DNA of 64,000 nt from Pseudomonadota bacterium (lineage in GTDB: Bacteria > Pseudomonadota > Gammaproteobacteria > Steroidobacterales > SZUA-146): NCBI GenBank assembly GCA_039028935.1, contig JBCCHD010000001.1:199181-263180 (forward strand), written 5' to 3'. Position 1 is the stretch's first letter. Every line of letters starts with the position of its first letter. Of this stretch, positions 18,781-28,959 are shown one piece after another. The notes below the pieces were generated by a model. The model did not search any database. It saw only the letters and a list, made by a program, of their open reading frames with translations, and was not told where the DNA came from. The position numbers and the translations under genes were made by a program.

Positions 18781-21036
18781 ATGAAAAACCAGGAATTCGA
18801 TTTTCAGGCGCTCGAGAACCGCCCGATCAAGGAGTTCACCGAACAGGCGTATTTGGACTACTCCATGTACGTTGTGCTCGATCGCGCATTACCGCATGTG
18901 TGCGATGGACTGAAGCCGGTACAGCGGCGCATCGTTTATGCAATGAGCGAACTGGGGCTGTCAGCGAGCTCCAAACACAAAAAATCGGCGCGTACCGTGG
19001 GCGACGTGATTGGTAAGTTTCACCCGCATGGTGATTCGGCCTGCTACGAGGCCATGGTGCATATGGCCCAGCCATTCTCCTACCGCTATCCGATCGTTGA
19101 TGGGCAGGGGAACTGGGGGTCACCAGACGATCCCAAATCGTTTGCCGCTATGCGTTATACCGAATCAAAGCTCACGCCCTATGCGGCCACGCTGCTCAGC
19201 GAACTGGGGCAAGGCACGACGGACTGGCAGCCCAACTTTGACGGTACGCTGAAAGAGCCGCTGTTGTTACCGGCCCGATTACCAAACGTATTGCTCAATG
19301 GTGCGACGGGTATCGCCGTAGGCATGTCGACAGACATTGCGCCTCACAATATGCGTGAAGTCGTCAGCGCGTGCATCAAGCTGCTTGATGCGCCACGCAC
19401 GCCGGTCGAAGCGTTGAGTAAGCTGGTACTCGCTCCGGATTATCCAAGCGGCGGCGAAATCGTTAATACCGCCGAGGAGCTACTGGAGCTGTACGCTACC
19501 GGTACCGGTACTGTGCGTATGCGTGGTACTTACAAAATCGAAGATGGCAATATCGTAATCGAAGAGCTGCCCTATCAAGTGTCACCAGGGAAAATCCAAG
19601 AGCAGATCGCTGCGCAAATGAGAGCGAAGAAGCTGCCGATGGTGGACGATTTGCGCGACGAATCCGATCACGAGAGCGCGATTCGCATTGTGATTATTCC
19701 GCGTTCTAATCGTGTCAACAAAGACGATCTGATGTCGCACCTTTTTGCGACGACGGATCTTGAGAAAACCGCGCGCGTCAACTTCAACGTGATCGGGCTG
19801 GACGGTAAGCCTCGCGTGATGGACCTCAAATCGCTGCTCACCGCCTGGCTCAAGTTCCGCACAGATACTGTTACCCGGCGCCTGCAGTTCCGTCTGGATA
19901 AAGTGGAACAACGCTTACATCAACTGGAAGGTTTGCTCATCGCGTTTTTAAATATCGATGAGGTCATCGCGATTATTCGCGAAAACGACGAGCCTAAGCC
20001 GGTGCTCATGAAGCGATTTTCGCTCAGCGACCGTCAGGCCGAGGCAATTCTTGAGCTCAAGTTGCGGCATCTGGCGCGACTTGAAGAAATGAAGATCAAG
20101 AGCGAACAAAAAGAGCTCGCCAAGGAACAAAAGTCGCTATCCGCCACACTCAATAGCAAAGCCAAACTGCGCAAGCTCATTCGCGAGGAACTCACAGCGG
20201 ACGCCGAGAAATACGGTGACGAACGACGAACGCAAATTGTTGATCGGCCCGTTGCCAAAGCGATCGACGAGACTCAGCTGGTGCCGAGCGAACCGGTTAC
20301 CGTCGTGCTCAGTGAGCGCGGCTTTGCTCGTGCGGCCAAAGGTCACGAAGTGGATGCAGCGCAATTGTCGTACAAATCGGGCGATCGCTTCTTGGCCGCC
20401 GCTCAAGGCAAGAGCAATCAAAACGCGGTGTTTTTGGATAGTCGCGGTAAAGCCTATTCGTCCATGGCGCACACTTTGCCCTCGGCGCGCGGTCAGGGTG
20501 AGCCACTGGCCGGGCGATTCAAGCCGGCTGATGGTGCTCAATTTCGGTCCGTGATGACAGGCGATGCCACGCAACGTTATGTGCTAGCAAGCAGCGCCGG
20601 TTACGGCTTTGTTGGACGACTCGACGATTTTTACTCGCGCAATCGTGCGGGTAAGTCGGTACTGACGGTGCCAAAAGGCGCGACTGTGGTGCCGGCTTGC
20701 GCGGTGGAAGAAGGCGAGGAGTGCTGGTTGGCGGCGGTAAGTAACGAGGGGCGGTTGTTGATTTTCCCACTCGACGAATTACCGGCGTTGGCGCGCGGTA
20801 AAGGGAATAAAATTTTATCGATCCCGCCAAAACGTGTGGCGGCCGGTGAAGAGTTCATGGTGAGCATGGTTATTCTTGTCGGTGAAGACGTGCTGCGCGT
20901 GCACTGTGGCGAACGGGTCATGTCGTTGAAGCCCGCCGATCAGGAGAAGTACATGGGTCAACGGGGGCGTCGTGGCGCGTTGTTGTCTAAAAACTATCGC
21001 AAAGTGACGCGTTTGAGTGTGCTCGTAAAAGAGTGA
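18781..21036 (+). CDS. parC: DNA topoisomerase IV subunit A
   Basis: 751 residues (E. coli 752). Breakage-reunion subunit of topoisomerase IV. The active-site Tyr lies in [14 protein letters not shown], and the quinolone-resistance region [17 protein letters not shown] follows the usual order. The C-terminal half contains degenerate beta-pinwheel blades rather than the GyrA box, consistent with ParC. At the position equivalent to E. coli Ser80 it has Ser (GDSACYE), the quinolone-sensitive state. It lies directly after parE. The 158 bases to the convergent fimV-like gene hold no obvious terminator. Confidence 0.97.
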   Translation: MKNQEFDFQALENRPIKEFTEQAYLDYSMYVVLDRALPHVCDGLKPVQRRIVYAMSELGLSASSKHKKSARTVGDVIGKFHPHGDSACYEAMVHMAQPFSYRYPIVDGQGNWGSPDDPKSFAAMRYTESKLTPYAATLLSELGQGTTDWQPNFDGTLKEPLLLPARLPNVLLNGATGIAVGMSTDIAPHNMREVVSACIKLLDAPRTPVEALSKLVLAPDYPSGGEIVNTAEELLELYATGTGTVRMRGTYKIEDGNIVIEELPYQVSPGKIQEQIAAQMRAKKLPMVDDLRDESDHESAIRIVIIPRSNRVNKDDLMSHLFATTDLEKTARVNFNVIGLDGKPRVMDLKSLLTAWLKFRTDTVTRRLQFRLDKVEQRLHQLEGLLIAFLNIDEVIAIIRENDEPKPVLMKRFSLSDRQAEAILELKLRHLARLEEMKIKSEQKELAKEQKSLSATLNSKAKLRKLIREELTADAEKYGDERRTQIVDRPVAKAIDETQLVPSEPVTVVLSERGFARAAKGHEVDAAQLSYKSGDRFLAAAQGKSNQNAVFLDSRGKAYSSMAHTLPSARGQGEPLAGRFKPADGAQFRSVMTGDATQRYVLASSAGYGFVGRLDDFYSRNRAGKSVLTVPKGATVVPACAVEEGEECWLAAVSNEGRLLIFPLDELPALARGKGNKILSIPPKRVAAGEEFMVSMVILVGEDVLRVHCGERVMSLKPADQEKYMGQRGRRGALLSKNYRKVTRLSVLVKE

Positions 21037-21194
21037 GTGCGTAGCGGTTTATGCGCCTACCGCGACGCGCGCGTGGCGGCCTCTGCTCGATCTCTTCGGT
21101 GTGGTTAAGCGTATAAGCGCGCGGTAATCTGGCGTCGCGCGAAGATGGCCCCCAGCGCGACACAGTGTCTCACCGTTTTGTCGTGTTACCGAAC

Positions 21195-23546
21195 TTACTC
21201 TTCGCCGGAGTTATCGTCGGTTCCAGTGCGGATATTGCGTTGTCGAAAGCGCAGGATATTGGTTTCGTCGTCGGCGTCTTTTTCGAAGTTGAGCTCCCCA
21301 ACATTCATGATGCTGGACGCTTCGAGGTGATAGAACTCTTCCCCATCCAACTGCGAGGTATGGGTGAGCTCTTCGTTATCCACCAGGTTCTCGATAATTA
21401 GCTCATCGAGCTCTGCCTCCAGTGCGGCCGCGTCTTTCAGGGCGGTGGTGGCCTCGGGGTCAAAATCAGAATGCTCACGCTCTTTGTCTTCTTCGCGCAG
21501 TTTTTGAAGATGTGCGTCGATCGTCGCACCGGCTTCCTCAAGGTCCAGGCCCAAGGGTTCGGTTGGGCTCGTGTCTTCGTCTACGTCGCTACTGCCGATG
21601 TCAAAGTCGACTTTGGAGTCAGACTGAGCGGTAAATTCGATGGTCTCCTGGCCGATGGGTTCACCGTCTTTCGCCACTAAACCCTCGACCGGCGGTGCAC
21701 CGCGACCGGCATTGGCAATGTCTTCGAGATTGGTATTGGTTTCGGTTTGAGCAGCGTAGTCGCGCTCCAGCAGCTCCAGATCGATATCAGCCAGTTCGTG
21801 CTCGCTCGTCGTGTCGAGGCCCAGAGCGTCAGGATCGATAAGCGGTCCGTCGCTGATGAGGAACTGATCGGTAGGGTAGGTTTCTTGGACGAGCGTGTTG
21901 CGCTCTTCTTCCTTAACCACCGACCCGATGACTTCATCGATGTCTTCTTCAGTGATTTTAATGACCGGTGCAGCCGGAGTTGGGTTGGTCACTTCGGCGG
22001 CGGGTTCAACTTCATCGACGGTCTCGTCTTGCGGCGCCTCGGATACGTGAATCGTGGGTCCGCTGATCGATTCGCGGATCGCGGCCTGACGGTTGGTGCG
22101 CACGCGGGCGCGATACCGCTCATGATTCAGGCGAGCCTCAATTTCGTCCGCCATGGTGGCGTCGGCTCGTCGTCGGGACAGCCACCACCCGGCGAAAAAC
22201 GCGCTGAGCAGCATCAATAGGCCACCGGCTACGCCCAAGATCGAAAAGCGACGTTCGCTGCTCGCAACCACCACAGCGGATTCATTGGCGGCGGCGGGAA
22301 CCTGACGTTCTTCAGGCTCTGGTGCCGGTTCGGGCACGTCGGTATTGGCAACTTGCGCACGACGATCGTCGTCCACGAAACTCGGAAGATTGGCGGGCGC
22401 TTGTTCGACGCGGCCCACTTTGCGCAACAGAATGCGTTCGCGCGAGACACTCGAAAACGACGTCGCCATAACCATCACTGGCTTGATCGCACCAATATTG
22501 CCGGTCGCCCCGCTCTGGATGGGCGCAGAGGATGTGTCGAACGCTAGCGGTTCTAGTGGTGTGTCCATTACAGAGTCTGACTTGGGCGAGTTTGAGCTGC
22601 CTTCGTCGGATGGCGTCGAGCGGGTTTCATCATATTGAGATAAGCGCTCGGCATAGCGCGTTGAGGGGGTCGCGTCGTCTGACGTTGCCGCAGACGAGTC
22701 GCTCGGCACCGGCGACGCCGGCACGGTCAGTCCGGCAGTACCTGGCGCGAGGCGCTCGGGGATATACAGTTCGCTACCAGCGATGAGTTCGTTCGGATTA
22801 CCGTTGATGAACGCATGAGGATTGGCCGCCTCGATCGTGGCTGACCAACTCCACACCGTGCCGTACTCGCGTCCTTCAATGCGCGCGGCGATGGTGGACA
22901 GTGCATCCCCGTTTACGACCACATAACGTTCGCCGGGGCGAATGTTTTCGCCACGGTACACCACGACTTGCCGACTGCGAACGGACACACGCGCGTTTTC
23001 AGAGCGGATGACCGGCGCCACGGCAGGCACGGTTGTCGCGGTGTCAATGACCGCGGGTGTGGCGCGTGATTCAATCACATTGCGCGGGTCGAGCATAATT
23101 AGGAAGCTGCGTTTGACCGCTGGTGCGCCTGGGCACTCGACGTGCACCACCAATTCGCTCATCGGTTCGTTAATCGGGCGCGATGTCGTCAGGCGCAGCG
23201 TGCCCGGCGAAATCTGGCGGCTCAACGACAACCGTACGCCACGGATGGCCGGCATGGCGGAACCGACCTCCGCACCGGTGCGGATGCACGAGGCGGCGAG
23301 CGTTTCACCTGGCGCCGCGTTGATCTGTACGACGGCGTCAAGCGGCTCGCCCAGCGCGCTATTGACACGAATCTCATCAATCGACAGCGCGTAGCTTTGC
23401 GAAAACACCAGTATCGAGCCAAAAGCGAGCGTCCAGGCGGCCGAACGCAGCGCTCCCTGCCAGCCTTTCTGCAGGCGCACAAGACGGGTAACTCCCCGTA
23501 AATCTTGCGTTTTATTGTGAGACTCGACCTTGGTTGTCGGGTGCAT
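21195..23546 (-). CDS. FimV-like protein (second FimV/HubP paralogue)
   Basis: 783 residues if translation starts at the ATG at 23546, which has GGAG 7 bases upstream; the frame is open to an ATG at 23606. A hydrophobic N-terminal segment ending near SQSYA is followed by the FimV N-terminal domain (SIDEIRVNSALGEPLDAVVQ), then a LysM domain (VVNGDALSTIAARI), a Ser/Thr/Pro-rich linker, one membrane segment (ILGVAGGLLMLLSAFFAGWWL) and a very acidic cytoplasmic tail. FimV/HubP proteins are polar scaffolds for type IV pili and chemoreceptors. Unlike the canonical FimV at 33.4 kb, it lacks the C-terminal FimV tetratricopeptide-like motif. It follows the FimX-like gene on the same strand. Polar scaffold role inferred. 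Confidence 0.85.
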   Translation of the reverse strand: MHPTTKVESHNKTQDLRGVTRLVRLQKGWQGALRSAAWTLAFGSILVFSQSYALSIDEIRVNSALGEPLDAVVQINAAPGETLAASCIRTGAEVGSAMPAIRGVRLSLSRQISPGTLRLTTSRPINEPMSELVVHVECPGAPAVKRSFLIMLDPRNVIESRATPAVIDTATTVPAVAPVIRSENARVSVRSRQVVVYRGENIRPGERYVVVNGDALSTIAARIEGREYGTVWSWSATIEAANPHAFINGNPNELIAGSELYIPERLAPGTAGLTVPASPVPSDSSAATSDDATPSTRYAERLSQYDETRSTPSDEGSSNSPKSDSVMDTPLEPLAFDTSSAPIQSGATGNIGAIKPVMVMATSFSSVSRERILLRKVGRVEQAPANLPSFVDDDRRAQVANTDVPEPAPEPEERQVPAAANESAVVVASSERRFSILGVAGGLLMLLSAFFAGWWLSRRRADATMADEIEARLNHERYRARVRTNRQAAIRESISGPTIHVSEAPQDETVDEVEPAAEVTNPTPAAPVIKITEEDIDEVIGSVVKEEERNTLVQETYPTDQFLISDGPLIDPDALGLDTTSEHELADIDLELLERDYAAQTETNTNLEDIANAGRGAPPVEGLVAKDGEPIGQETIEFTAQSDSKVDFDIGSSDVDEDTSPTEPLGLDLEEAGATIDAHLQKLREEDKEREHSDFDPEATTALKDAAALEAELDELIIENLVDNEELTHTSQLDGEEFYHLEASSIMNVGELNFEKDADDETNILRFRQRNIRTGTDDNSGEE

Positions 23547-23617
23547 GTCCATGCTCCGTAATTTTAAAACGTGCGGACCGCAGCACTTAACTAGGTCCAG
23601 GAGCATGCTGAAATTTT

Positions 23618-23623
23618 ATTATA
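23618..23623 (-). promoter_or_regulatory. Possible -10 element of the fimV-like gene
   Basis: A perfect TATAAT read on the minus strand (23623-23618) between the FimX-like gene and the fimV-like gene. No good -35 is visible 16-18 bases upstream. A start near 23611 would favour the downstream translation start at 23546. An imperfect dyad ATTGTGA...TCACAAT overlaps the stop of the FimX-like gene just upstream. Confidence 0.35.
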
Positions 23624-23657
23624 TTCAGACACTTGGCCGAAATTGTGAGTCGTTTGG

Positions 23658-25703
23658 TTACTCGATCACAATCTCTTCGGGTCCCTGGACATAGAAGCCT
23701 TGGATGTACTGCAGGCCTATTTGCCATAGTACAGCCATAGTATTCGCATCCTCGACACGCTCCGCGACGGTGCTCACATTTTTCGAAATTGCTCCCTCAA
23801 CAAAATCCTTCACTTTTCGCTGTAAATTCTTGTCGGTTGTGATGCCTTCCATGAGCGAGCCGTCAATTTTGATGAAATGGATGGGCAGATGCTCAAGTAG
23901 CTGCATGGGTTGGCTACCGAGTCCGAAATGCTCTACTGCAAAGCAACATTGGATCTGAGAGAGGTTGGTCGCGAGTGCCTTGATCGGCTTGATGTTATTT
24001 TCGGCGTCCGCCTCGGTGACCTCGAAGATCAAGGACGAGGGGTCGATACCAGCGCCTTGGACTTGCTGTTTGATCCATTCGAACAGGGTGTCATCCAGCA
24101 GAGATTCGACCGACAGTCTGACGAAGATGCGGCAGGTGTTTTGTTGCTTAAGAAAATGGATGGCCGAGGCAATGACCCAGCGATCGACGTTTTTCATCAG
24201 ACCGTGCCGTGAGGCCACGGGCAAAAATACGTTGGGCATGATCTCCCGGCCATCCTCATCCAACATACGCACGAGCGCGTCGAAAATATGCTCGGTTTGG
24301 TCGTTGAGGCTCGCCACAGGCTGATACACAAGACGAAAATTATTGCGCATCAAGGCGGCTTTGATCTGCTGCACTTGAGCGGTATCCCCGCTTTTGTCCT
24401 CTGACTCTTCCTTAGGCGCATTGACCCTGTTGCCACCGGCTTTGACGCCGGCCTGGTAGGCCTTCTGCGCGCTCAAAACAAGATCCGCAACGTCCTCGGT
24501 CGATCGGTCATGTTTGGCCAGACCCACGGTGCAGCTTACCGAAATCGATTTGTCGCCCACCTCAAAGAGACGGGCATTGACGGCGGCATTGAGATTCTCG
24601 GCCCACGCGATCGCGTCGCGCATGGTTCCGCGCGGCATAAGCACCATAAATAGATCGCCGCCGAACTGTCCGTAGAGGTCATCCTTGCGGGCATGTTCTT
24701 GAATAATTTTGGCGAATTCCAATAGCAAGTCATCGCTCGAGATCGGACCAATTTGTTCACGCACCTTGTGAATATTGTCCGGCTTCAGATACGCCAACAC
24801 CCGCAGTCCTCCTTTGGACGGCTGCGCGAGACGCTCCTCGATTTCGGTCAAAAAACGCTGGCGGCGATAAAACCCGGTGAGCGGATGATGTTCACTGCCG
24901 CTTACAATCTGCTGCGGCGTCTCGGGCGCTTTGGACTGATCGATTTCGACGTGGATACGAACGCACGGTTCATCGTCAAATACACCACGCTCAAGATTGA
25001 TGTTTGTTGCCACACGTTCGCCGTGCGCATCACGCATTTTCAGATCGAGTGTGTGACCGTTCCAGTTGCCGAGTGCGCAGGCGGCGAGCGCGCCCTTTAC
25101 GGTGAGGTGCTCGGCGTCGTCAAATACATCCAGTGCGGGTGTACCGACCATGTCCGTCGCGTCCGTGTAGCCCATCAGTTCCAGCCAAGCGGGGTTCGCG
25201 TCGGTAATGATGCCCTCCTGCACATGCAGCAAGGCGTCGGGCGAGTCCTTGACGAGCGACTCGAGTTGACGCTCGAGCGCTTCGGCTGACTCTTGCATCT
25301 CCCGCAATTCTCGCGCCTGTCGACAGCGTTCGATTTCGCGCAGCGCTACGGATTGTAGACGCAACGGATTGCTCAGCGACACCAGGTCGCTCGCCCCGCA
25401 TTCCATTGCGGCTGCAATGCTCTCCTCGGTGACGCGCGGCTGAACAACGACAACGGGTAAGTCGGGTTGGTGCTCGGAGCGGGCCTGCATAGACTGCGTA
25501 AAGCGGTCGGCGGCCAGATCATTGGAAAAGATAAACAGCAAGACCGGTGCCAGTTCTTCCATGGCGATCACCAGCTCTTTGGTGTCGGTCATGCTGTGAC
25601 ACTGTGCCATGGACCCGGCATTTCGCAATGCTTGTTTGATGGCCTCGGCGTCGTCCGGGCGGCTACTGACTACGATGATCGGATCGGCTTGATGGTCGGC
25701 CAC
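23658..25703 (-). CDS. FimX-like degenerate GGDEF/EAL protein
   Basis: 681 residues, no membrane segment. Domains in order: receiver-like (about 8-125), PAS (about 150-260), GGDEF-like (about 275-425) and EAL-like (about 445-681). The GGDEF signature is GGDLF (348-352), lacking the catalytic acidic residue. In the EAL domain EALLR becomes DALVR (475-479), the metal-site Asn is lost (FVRLS instead of VNLS) and DDFG becomes VEHFG, while FEVTE and IKID remain. Neither synthase nor phosphodiesterase activity is expected. Length, domain order and degeneracy match Pseudomonas/Xanthomonas FimX, a c-di-GMP receptor controlling type IV pili. The adjacent fimV-like gene on the same strand supports this. 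Orthology is inferred and no pil genes are in the window. Confidence 0.82.
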   Translation of the reverse strand: MADHQADPIIVVSSRPDDAEAIKQALRNAGSMAQCHSMTDTKELVIAMEELAPVLLFIFSNDLAADRFTQSMQARSEHQPDLPVVVVQPRVTEESIAAAMECGASDLVSLSNPLRLQSVALREIERCRQARELREMQESAEALERQLESLVKDSPDALLHVQEGIITDANPAWLELMGYTDATDMVGTPALDVFDDAEHLTVKGALAACALGNWNGHTLDLKMRDAHGERVATNINLERGVFDDEPCVRIHVEIDQSKAPETPQQIVSGSEHHPLTGFYRRQRFLTEIEERLAQPSKGGLRVLAYLKPDNIHKVREQIGPISSDDLLLEFAKIIQEHARKDDLYGQFGGDLFMVLMPRGTMRDAIAWAENLNAAVNARLFEVGDKSISVSCTVGLAKHDRSTEDVADLVLSAQKAYQAGVKAGGNRVNAPKEESEDKSGDTAQVQQIKAALMRNNFRLVYQPVASLNDQTEHIFDALVRMLDEDGREIMPNVFLPVASRHGLMKNVDRWVIASAIHFLKQQNTCRIFVRLSVESLLDDTLFEWIKQQVQGAGIDPSSLIFEVTEADAENNIKPIKALATNLSQIQCCFAVEHFGLGSQPMQLLEHLPIHFIKIDGSLMEGITTDKNLQRKVKDFVEGAISKNVSTVAERVEDANTMAVLWQIGLQYIQGFYVQGPEEIVIE

Positions 25704-25882
25704 GGTCTAACCTCTGTTTGGGGCGCCCAGTGTACCTATTGTCAGTCCCAATTTCATACTTTATGTCATAGCCTTACAGACGAAACTTGGCGCGCGGGAT
25801 TACCCGGAGATACGCTGGTGTCGCAGCGTCTGCGTTGCATGTATCATGTCCGCTCCTTCTAGGCATCACCCGAGCAAACACC

Positions 25883-26452
25883 ATGGCCACGTTTAGTACG
25901 AACGAATTCAAATCCGGACTCAAGATTATCCAGGATGGCGATCCCTGCACCATCGTTGAGAATGAGTTTGTGAAACCTGGCAAAGGCCAGGCGTTCAATC
26001 GCGTCAAAATTCGTAATCTCAAAACGGGACGTGTGGTGGACAAGACCTTTAAATCCGGCGAATCGGTGGAGGCGGCCGACGTCATGGAAACCGAGATGCA
26101 GTATCTGTACACCGACGGTGAGTTCTACCATTTCATGGAGCCCAACACGTTTGAGCAGCACGCCGCTGACCAAACGGCGATCGGCGATGCGGCCAAATGG
26201 CTCAAAGAAGAAGATCTTTGTGTGGTCACCCTTTGGAACAATTCCCCCCTGCTGGTGGCGCCACCGAACTTTGTCGAACTGACCATCACGCAAACCGACC
26301 CCGGGCTCAAAGGGGACACAGCACAGGGCGGTGTGAAACCCGCTACGCTTGAAACGGGCGCGGTGGTGCGAGTGCCACTGTTTGTCGAAGAGGGCGAAGT
26401 CATCAAAGTGGATACGCGTTCAGCCGAGTACGTGTCTCGAGTCAAAGACTAG
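25883..26452 (+). CDS. efp: Elongation factor P
   Basis: 189 residues from the ATG at 25883. Rescues ribosomes stalled at polyproline by binding between the P and E sites. Three beta domains are present. The modified lysine lies in the loop [10 protein letters not shown], identical to the E. coli site that is beta-lysylated at Lys34. The C terminus ends [18 protein letters not shown]. The next gene is epmA, the ligase that modifies this lysine, which fits a lysylated EF-P. It is divergent from the FimX-like gene across about 180 bases. The longer open frame to 25787 is not supported by family length. Confidence 0.97.
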   Translation: MATFSTNEFKSGLKIIQDGDPCTIVENEFVKPGKGQAFNRVKIRNLKTGRVVDKTFKSGESVEAADVMETEMQYLYTDGEFYHFMEPNTFEQHAADQTAIGDAAKWLKEEDLCVVTLWNNSPLLVAPPNFVELTITQTDPGLKGDTAQGGVKPATLETGAVVRVPLFVEEGEVIKVDTRSAEYVSRVKD

Positions 26453-26461
26453 TCTGGCCTG

Positions 26462-27412
26462 GTGGCACCGCGAGGTGGCCGCGCTCTGGATATGAAAAAT
26501 CGCCTGCTTCGGCGCGCACGATTAGCGACGCGAATCCGTGAGTTTATGGCCGCTAACGGCGTGCTGGAGGTGGTCACGCCCGTGCTCAGCGCCGCGGCCG
26601 TAACCGATCCGCAAATCGAGAGTTTCGCTTCGCAGTCGCCATGGGGTACGCGCTATTTGCGGACGTCCCCCGAGTTCGCGCACAAACGGTTGTTAAGCCA
26701 GGGCGCGCCGGATCTGTTTGAAATGGGCCCTGTCTTCCGACAGGCGGAGTGTGGAAACCGACACAACCCCGAGTTTACGCTGCTGGAATGGTATCGGTTG
26801 GGTTATTCCATGCAGCAACTCATCGACGAAGTGATCGAGCTGCTCCGCCGAGTTGACTGTGTGTCGGAACAAGCGCCGGTTGAGCAGCTGCGCTATTTCG
26901 ATGCCTTTGAGCGTGTCCTGGGTTTCTCGGTGACCAGTCTGTCTACGCAGGAGCTGAGCGATGTGGCTCGGCAAGTGGATGGGCCGGTCGGTGAACTCGA
27001 TCGGGATCAATGGTTAGACTTTCTGTTTGCGACACGCGTGCAGCCGACGCTTACCGATCGAACCGTTGTGATCACGCATTATCCGGCGAGCCAAGCGGCG
27101 CTCGCGAAGCTGGACGCGATGGCGCCAGACACCGCGCTACGCTTTGAGGTGTTCGTGCGCGGTTTGGAGCTCGCTAATGGGTTTGAAGAACTCACTTGCG
27201 CAGTCGAGCAGCGGGCCAGGTTTGACAACGACAATGCGCTCCGCGTCAAGCGCGGCCAATCGGCGCTACCGATCGACGAGCGTTTTTTGACGAGTCTCGA
27301 TACACTGCCGCCGTGTGCCGGCGTGGCGCTGGGCATTGACCGACTGCTTATGCTGTTGGACGACTGCACCACGATCGATGAGGTGCTGACCTTTGGCTGG
27401 CATCACATCTGA
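26462..27412 (+). CDS. epmA: EF-P--(R)-beta-lysine ligase EpmA
   Basis: 316 residues from GTG 26462, or 306 from ATG 26492; neither has a strong ribosome binding site. A class II lysyl-tRNA-synthetase-like catalytic domain without the anticodon-binding domain: it activates (R)-beta-lysine and attaches it to EF-P. Family motifs: GVLEVVTPVLS, YLRTSPEFAHKRLL, MGPVFRQAE with NPEFTLLEWYR, and motif 3 CAGVALGIDRLLMLL. It starts 9 bases after efp. The partner lysine 2,3-aminomutase epmB, often divergent from efp, is absent from this neighbourhood and must be elsewhere if the pathway is complete. Confidence 0.95.
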   Translation: MAPRGGRALDMKNRLLRRARLATRIREFMAANGVLEVVTPVLSAAAVTDPQIESFASQSPWGTRYLRTSPEFAHKRLLSQGAPDLFEMGPVFRQAECGNRHNPEFTLLEWYRLGYSMQQLIDEVIELLRRVDCVSEQAPVEQLRYFDAFERVLGFSVTSLSTQELSDVARQVDGPVGELDRDQWLDFLFATRVQPTLTDRTVVITHYPASQAALAKLDAMAPDTALRFEVFVRGLELANGFEELTCAVEQRARFDNDNALRVKRGQSALPIDERFLTSLDTLPPCAGVALGIDRLLMLLDDCTTIDEVLTFGWHHI

Positions 27413-27559
27413 GTTGAAAAGGGCGGCATGGATCCTCTGCGCAGACTCAAACCGCTCGCCGCCGCGATGGTGTGTGACTGAATGGGCAAAAACCATAGCG
27501 ATTTCAATCTCGGCGATGTGTCTCGACATGGCGCTTGAACGACACGAAGGAACTGGACG

Positions 27560-28039
27560 ATGAGTGAAACGGCACAACAATACGACGTGCTCCTGCAACA
27601 GGCGACCGCGCTGTTCGATGGCGAACGTCATTTTGTGGCGAATTGCGCGAATCTGTGTGCGCTGCTGTTCATGACGCTCGAGGATGTGAATTGGGCGGGT
27701 GTCTACCTGATGGATGGCGACGAACTGATCGTCGGGCCGTTTCAGGGATTGCCGGCCTGCACACGCATCGGCATGGGCAAAGGCGTATGCGGGACCGCCG
27801 CACAATCGCGACAAATACAGCGGGTCGACAACGTCCACGAGTTTGACGGACATATTGCGTGCGACAGCGCATCGAACTCAGAAATTGTGCTGCCGATCGT
27901 GCGAGGCGATACGCTGCTCGGCGTGTTGGATATCGACAGCCCAATCTATGCGCGTTTTAGTCAGCACGATGAGGCGGGACTGTCTCGTATCGTCGATGTG
28001 CTGGTGGCATCGAGCGACTCGGCCGGCGCGCGCAGCTAG
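27560..28039 (+). CDS. msrC: Free methionine-(R)-sulfoxide reductase (GAF domain)
   Basis: 159-residue single GAF-domain enzyme that reduces free Met-R-O with thioredoxin, part of oxidative-stress repair. Family signature residues are clear: WAGVYL, VGPFQGLPACTRI with a conserved Cys, GKGVCGTAA with the second Cys, and HIACDSASNSEIVLP with the catalytic Cys. Length matches fRMsr/YebR. It follows epmA after 147 bases and converges on psd. The separation from signalling GAF domains rests on the three cysteines. Confidence 0.93.
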   Translation: MSETAQQYDVLLQQATALFDGERHFVANCANLCALLFMTLEDVNWAGVYLMDGDELIVGPFQGLPACTRIGMGKGVCGTAAQSRQIQRVDNVHEFDGHIACDSASNSEIVLPIVRGDTLLGVLDIDSPIYARFSQHDEAGLSRIVDVLVASSDSAGARS

Positions 28040-28091
28040 TGGCTTAGGCGCTAGCGGAGCACCGTCGTTGGGCAAACAGGTGGGTAACGCG

Positions 28092-28952
28092 TTAGTGCGT
28101 TGATTCCAGCAAATCGGCGAGCGGCATGCCCATGCGCACGGCGTTACCGGCATGCAGCGCGGGGTGCCATTCGAGCATGCCGGGGGCGGCGAGCAAAATG
28201 ACGGTGGAGCCCAGATTAAATCGACCGAATTCATCCCCTTTGTCGAACGAGTGCCGCGTTTCTTTCGGATAGTCCCAGTGCGTAATGCGATTGAGCGCGC
28301 TAGGTGCCACCACGCCATGGTGCACGGTTTCAATACTGCCGACATTGAGCGCGCCCACCAACACCATCGCATACGGACCGTGCGGCGAATCAAAGTGCGC
28401 AATTACGCGTTCGTTACGCGCGAACACACGATCGATGTGTTCGGCCGTTTGTGCGTTGACGCTAAACAGACGCCCAGGCACATAGGTCATCGCGCGTAGC
28501 GTGCCGGCGATGGGCATGTGAATACGATGGTAGTTGTTAGGCGCTAAATACAACGTCGCAAATTGGCCTGTGCGGTAACGCTCGGCACGCGTCTCGTCGC
28601 CAATCAGCGCGGCAGCGGAATAGTATTTGCCTTTCGCTTGTAACATCACATCATCGTTGATCGCGCCAAGCTGGCTAATCGCGCCATCGACTGGGCACGC
28701 GAAGCCGTGTGCACGCTCATCAATGGGGCGGGCGTCGGGTTTGAGCGCACGGGTAAAAAACGCATTGAAGCTTTCGAACGACTCTGGATTATCGATCTCA
28801 TAATCGTCGAGCTCAATTGAGTAGTGGCGCATCACTCGCTGGATCAACAGGTTTTTCAATGGGCGCCAACGACTGTTGGCCGCCAGCCCAACGGCACGCG
28901 AGATCAGATGCTGCGGGAGGTACGGCTGAATGAACGGAAAGAACGGTTTCAT
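28092..28952 (-). CDS. psd: Phosphatidylserine decarboxylase
   Basis: 286 residues from the ATG at 28952, which has GAGG just upstream; an in-frame start at 29000 would overlap the preceding gene. Converts phosphatidylserine to phosphatidylethanolamine, the main membrane lipid. It is a pyruvoyl enzyme that self-cleaves at the LGST motif (FNLGSTVILL) near the C terminus, splitting the chain into beta and alpha subunits. Other motifs: FNAFFTRALKPDARP, CPVDGAISQLG, YHRIHMPIAG and FSVNAQTAEHI. It starts 7 bases after the PCuAC gene stop, making it the third gene of a Sco-PCuAC-psd operon, an unusual partner set. Confidence 0.95.
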   Translation of the reverse strand: MKPFFPFIQPYLPQHLISRAVGLAANSRWRPLKNLLIQRVMRHYSIELDDYEIDNPESFESFNAFFTRALKPDARPIDERAHGFACPVDGAISQLGAINDDVMLQAKGKYYSAAALIGDETRAERYRTGQFATLYLAPNNYHRIHMPIAGTLRAMTYVPGRLFSVNAQTAEHIDRVFARNERVIAHFDSPHGPYAMVLVGALNVGSIETVHHGVVAPSALNRITHWDYPKETRHSFDKGDEFGRFNLGSTVILLAAPGMLEWHPALHAGNAVRMGMPLADLLESTH

Positions 28953-28959
28953 ATTGGCC

